Source: Ficedula albicollis (Eukaryota; Chordata; Aves; Passeriformes; Muscicapidae). Taken from it: DNA of 64,000 nucleotides. Location of the stretch: the NCBI RefSeq assembly GCF_000247815.1, contig NC_021684.1, forward strand, positions 13,268,558 through 13,332,557, written 5' to 3'. A model generated the notes under the pieces. The model saw nothing but the letters and a program-made list of their open reading frames with translations. It searched no databases and had not been told where the DNA came from. The position numbers and the translations under genes were made by a program. Shown here one piece after another: positions 58,435 to 64,000 of the stretch (within the stretch, counting starts at the first letter, position 1; each line of letters starts with the position of its first letter).

Positions 58435-60438
58435 CTTGATGGAAAGACTGAAAACGTAATCAAGCCAGATGTCGCATGATCGGAACCCCATTTTTAAACA
58501 TTAATGATTTGCATAGAAAGATCCGTGCTTCTTAAATACCTTGGTCTGAAGACAAATCTCTATATAGTCAATTTTTTTGAATTAAACTGTTTAGATAAGG
58601 GCTAACAGTAGACTTGTAACAGAATCTTTGCTCTTCAGGTTTAAATACTGCTTCTAACAGTTTCATCTAGAAGATAGATGGCACTTGGCATTCACAAAAT
58701 ACTGTGCAAAGCATTAATCACATAATCTTCACTGTCTGCTCTGTAATACATAACAAAAAAACCATTTCACAAAGAGAGAAACTGAGCAGCCAGACAGCTC
58801 AAACACAAGCAAAGCTGCCATTTATGCTTAAGACCTTCTAATTCCACTCTTGACCCAGCTTTATGCCCCTTCTGCACTGCCTGTACCGTGCACAGCCTTC
58901 TCAGTAACACATCTGCAACTTCTCAGTGCTTACAGGCTCAATTCCAGGTACTTTTGTTTATTCCAGAATAAAAGACTTGAGAGCAGAAACTCAGCAAAGC
59001 AGAACTGCCAGAAGGGTGCTCTGCCCAGCCCAGCAGCAGCACAGCACCCACCTGGACAGCCAACTAAACTACCCAGGTATTTCTTTCTGCCAAAAATACA
59101 ATCCAGGTTTCAAACTTGTAGCCCAAGGACTGGAGCAACATTGCTGAGTGACCTTGGTCCAGCTTTACTAAGAAAATTGTTTCTTGAACCAGAATAGAGA
59201 ACATGAGCTAAAGCCATGCAAAATAAGAATAAAAAGATCAAAGTGTAATTGTTGAACTGATGACTATAAGCCACACAAACAAAAGTATTGACTTGAAAAT
59301 ATATAAAACTATAAGAAATAAGAATAAAAAAAGCAAAAGACTGACCTCAGCAAGACTGAGGATCAGACTCTTTGAAGAGAAAACAGAGGTCAACACTTCC
59401 CTCCTGCCTGGCCCCAGAAACTCTTTGGCATCTCTTTGGTGGTGATGAGAATACTCTGAGCATAATGCTAAATACAGGCTGCTGTATTCAGATGTCCACA
59501 TAAATACACCTGTAACTTCATGAAGTGTTGAAAGATGTTTGGCTTGAGGTGAAAGGGCAGAGCAAGATATTTCAGAAATGAATTTGAGCAGGTACAAAGA
59601 ATTCTACTCGGTAAAGCAGTGAGACTGCATAGCAATAGAGGTCTGCAGCATAACATCTAAAAACAGTGTGATCTCAATGTTTTCAAATCCAGATGTGATT
59701 TAAAATGAAATTTATTTCATTACTGTTTTCCTTGGCATAGTAGTGAACCTTTTGTGCCAAAACTTCAGATCCAGAACTAAAGTAAACAGGATGGTCTTCC
59801 AGTCAAGAACAAGTGACAACACATTTCCTTTTACATTTAGATGTGGGTTTCTCAAGACAGCATAAGAATTATCAAAACTTTTTAAAATTCTCTTCAAAAG
59901 TCAGAATGCAAACTTATAACATATGACACAGATCTGAACTTAAAGCCTAAGATGATGAATTTCTAGAACCAATCTCAATGGAATTTGATTTCACTTCATA
60001 TTTTGGGACTCTCTTTCAGTAAATTTAATCCATAGCTTACTACATTTCCCTGCTAGCAATATTGGGTCCCAAGGCTGACTTCAAAGAGCTAGGGAATGAC
60101 TACACAAAAATGGGAAGAAGGCCAAAAAGCAATTAATTTTTGTTCTACCATTTCATTATATTTACACATACATGGAAATACACAGCCAAATATCATTCCA
60201 AGGTTTTCTTTAATCAGCCTAAACAAGCAATACTCAGCAGATGTCTAGTGGGCAGCAGTCAATGAAAAGTCATGTTTTGGACTGTGGCTTTCCTGACTGC
60301 CCCAGATAATTTGATTTCTTTTGCCACACTATATTCCCAAAGTGGAATCCCTGCACACCTACATAAGTACAGGCGTCTCAACTACTTTCTAATTAGTGCT
60401 CAACTACAGGTTTGGGTTTGCTTAGTTGAGGTTTTTGT

Positions 60439-60887
<449 letters not shown>

Positions 60888-63800
60888 TTATCCAAAGTCA
60901 CTGGAAAGGTTTGCAGTGAATTGCTTGAGTTTCAGGCCAGGTCCTATGGAGCTTTTTTGACTAATGATCAGCACAGCTCCAAGCAACAGATGAAGAACAA
61001 ACATTGATAGATTTCCTCTAGAGAATTGTATCTACTGATTTTAGGGCCAGGGGAGGGAATATACTAAATAGTACCTGAAATTGTGTTCCTTTATATGATC
61101 AAGCAGATAATGTGTCACAAAATGGGAGTATAAATAATATGCATATAACAAACAACAACTCAGCTGTTCATAATATCTCCCTGAAGCGAGACAGTGAAAT
61201 CTGAATAACAAAGTTGTGCATATCATGTAAAATATAAATGAGACAAACTATTTTTAAAAGGTACACTTCATATTTCAAAGGTTTATCTAAGTAACCTATT
61301 TCCTACTATGTGTCTAATACTTCACTAACTGTAATAGCAGGAACATAAACTAGACTGATTACCCTTACAGGATAGATATTTCCAAGAAAAATTCCATCCA
61401 GTTTGGGTGCCAGCAGCTGACAATTTCAATTGAGTAAGCAAAATCAAACTTTTGCCTAAATATTACAGAAGTCAAATTTTAACTACATTTAACTACATTT
61501 CTGAAAGTAGGAACTTTGTACGAAATCCAGTTATAAAATATTTTTATATATGTGTTTTGAGGTTTTTTTGATTTCCACTTCTAAGGACCAAAAGAGAATG
61601 AGCAATTCATTCAGCTGCAGTCACCATTAACTTCTGGTATCTGGTAACTCACTGCTAGGAATTAAAACTATTGGCTTCATCAAACTCAACTACAGCAGCT
61701 TTGTGAGTCAAACTTATACCATGAAAGCTATTTTGAGAAAGTCTTCTGTAACTTATGGGGATCATTTAAAGACATACCAGACTCTGACATTTTGTAAAGT
61801 GCTGTGCCTAAGTTTTCTGAAAGTCAGTGTCCAACCTTTCTTCTTCCAGGTTCCCCCAAATTTAATCAGTTTTGGTCTAATCTGAGACAGTATTTTTTCC
61901 ATTATAAAACTCAGTTTGATTATTCCACCACCTGGGCTCCTATACTTTGATGGTTTTAAAGTGTTTCATTCTTACTTAATTGCTTCCAGGCAGACTTTAG
62001 AAAGAACTCAGCACAACCTCTCACTGATGGAAAACCTCTGCTCTGTTAAAAGGCCACCAAAAATGCACCTTTTTCCTTTTGCATCCAAGTAATCAGTGCA
62101 CAGAAACTGTGTTTAAGGAATTCACCTTCTTAGGAACATCCTTTTTGAACTTGGCCTCCCACTGGCATCTTCTGAGTGATAATTCATAGCTCAAGATATA
62201 CTTCACAATACTGTCCTAAATAGTGTTAAATTGGTATTCTCTGCTCCACTGGGCAATCTGTCTAGATGTGTAAAGAAAAATCAAGACAGTCACAATTATT
62301 TATGGTTGACAGACACTGGCAACATGAAATTGCACAATAACCCTTGGAAAGCTCCATATCTTGTTTGAACAATAAAAAGGTGAAGTTTCACAGCAAATTG
62401 GCTATTATGATTAGAAGGTAATAATAACCACCCCAAGCCAAACAAGTATCTCAGCAATCAAGTGTCACTTAAATTGCTTGAATCATTTGACATATCTTTA
62501 ATGTGTAATACATATTAATATAACAATTGAGGAGTACTGCAGAGATTTCAGAGGACAGCACTACAGTACAGCTGGAGAAAAATCAACTTAAAATGAATAA
62601 TCGATACTAGGGATTTACTAAGGATCACTGAATCCTTCATTATTGATCCACAAAAATACCATCCTCTTACTATGCAGGACACAATTACTCATTATTTTTA
62701 CAAATTCACACAATAAGAACCAACAAACTGTGTACTGATTAAAATTCAGTGCTGAATGTATTACATAAGGAATTAAAGTCATCTCAAAAATGAGAGCATG
62801 CTACAAAATTCATGGGCTTCAAGCTCTTAACTGGAGATATGAAATGCATGCTTGCTTCCTTGTCATTTTAGTCTTTCTGGGAGCTTGATGCTAATTGGAC
62901 CTCTACATCTTCTCTAAACATAGAGGGAGAATTTATAGTGAAAATTAATCTAATAAACTCTACGAAAAAATTTGCACTATATTTTTCTACTTTATAAAGA
63001 CAGCTGGCTTGACTGTTTTCTGCTAAAACCTCGTAAACAGAATACATTGTATTTGTGTAGTTCAATCTCTTATATTATCAGCGACTCACTGTGTTACATA
63101 CAAAGAATACTGCCACACAAGTTGTATTGCTAATAAATTACATCATGCTAGAATATGTTTTTTCTCTCTGTTTTGCACATCACCTTCAGAAAATATTAAA
63201 GGGGGTACAAGAGGTACATGAGAAGAATTTTTTTTTTTTAAAACAGCATTAAACAAATGTTGTCCCCCTGTCAATAATCTCCATCTCCACAGAGCAACTT
63301 TCCAGTGCCAAAGAAAGTTCTAGTCTTGCATTCAGGTCTCCAATGCCCTGGCTGAAAAACACAGGGCACAGCTGAGATAAATCCACCTCAAACCTTTCAA
63401 ATCATGGAGGCTGCATTAATTAGCCACCCTTTGAGAAAAACAGAATAAAAGATATTAATCTAAAAATCTATCACACATACAGGAATAAGAAGTGCCTTAT
63501 AAAGACATAACCAACAGGTTTTCAACAGGAATCTCTCAGAATGTCTAAACTGTTTGCAATCTATATCTGAAATAATAACTATTGCAATTTTATTCATATC
63601 AGAATCCCATAGGGATGTTTTAGTTTCCTATTTTTGTATCAGTGAGACAGCGACAAGTTATGGTTAACACAATAGCCTCAACCAGAAATAGAGCACACTT
63701 TTTATGTCTATTTTATATCTGTCTGTTTTCAAAAAGACTGACAGAAATCTGTTGATACGTAGCAAATTTCAGATAAAATTGCATTGAGACCCATTACTGT

Positions 63801-64000
63801 GAAGTTTGTACAAACAAAAATATTTGCACCAGAAGTACCTAATGAACACAATACCCCAAAAAACATAGGAATGTTGATCCCATAAATATTCTTAGCACAG
63901 TCATATATATATACGCTTTTGGTTTATAAATATATGCAATTCCAGAGCAGGCAGTCAGTCAAACAACAGAATGTGCTAGAAAAAAGAGAAAAATGGGAAA

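Overview
The window is vertebrate nuclear DNA, most likely from a bird, lying inside the gene FHIT (fragile histidine triad diadenosine triphosphatase) on the minus strand. Two exons identify the gene. A 146-nt exon at 24864-25009 encodes residues equivalent to human FHIT 35-83. A 30-nt microexon at 23959-23988 encodes residues 84-93, ending immediately before the catalytic histidine triad. Both have proper splice sites and compatible phases. The bird assignment is an inference: FHIT exons with 86-100% identity to human, AT-rich introns dotted with short GC-rich islands, and no recognisable Alu, L1 or MIR elements. A reptile is not excluded.

Layout in + coordinates, with the gene running right to left: 25010-64000 is part of the intron upstream of exon 6 (intron 5 in human numbering); 24864-25009 is exon 6; 23989-24863 is a short intron 6; 23959-23988 is exon 7; 1-23958 is part of intron 7. 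The start-codon exon (exon 5) and the exon carrying the HVHVH triad (exon 8) were not found and presumably lie outside the window. Very large introns are a hallmark of FHIT, which in human spans the common fragile site FRA3B.

The rest is intronic DNA with simple repeats, a cluster of small tandem duplications (18.9-19.5 kb, plus one at 12.2 kb), a GGGAA-type microsatellite at 46.5 kb, and a 25-bp minisatellite at 48.05-51.35 kb. The most abnormal feature is four loci with long pure-C runs (32, 284, about 3,000 in five blocks, and 345 nt). All are C on the + strand, and each sits in simple-sequence or locally repeated DNA. At two loci the flanks show that a tandem repeat (25-bp unit; 52-bp unit) probably continues beneath the C run. 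I read these as consensus or assembly artefacts hiding real, variable tandem repeats. The giant poly-Pro and poly-Gly open frames they create are not genes.

I found no RNA genes, CRISPR arrays, complete transposons or bacterial-type features. Outside the two FHIT exons the coding evidence is weak. Two phase-0 exon-like segments in intron 7 and one 5'-UTR-like segment with a strong donor in intron 5 are given as findings for checking, not as genes.
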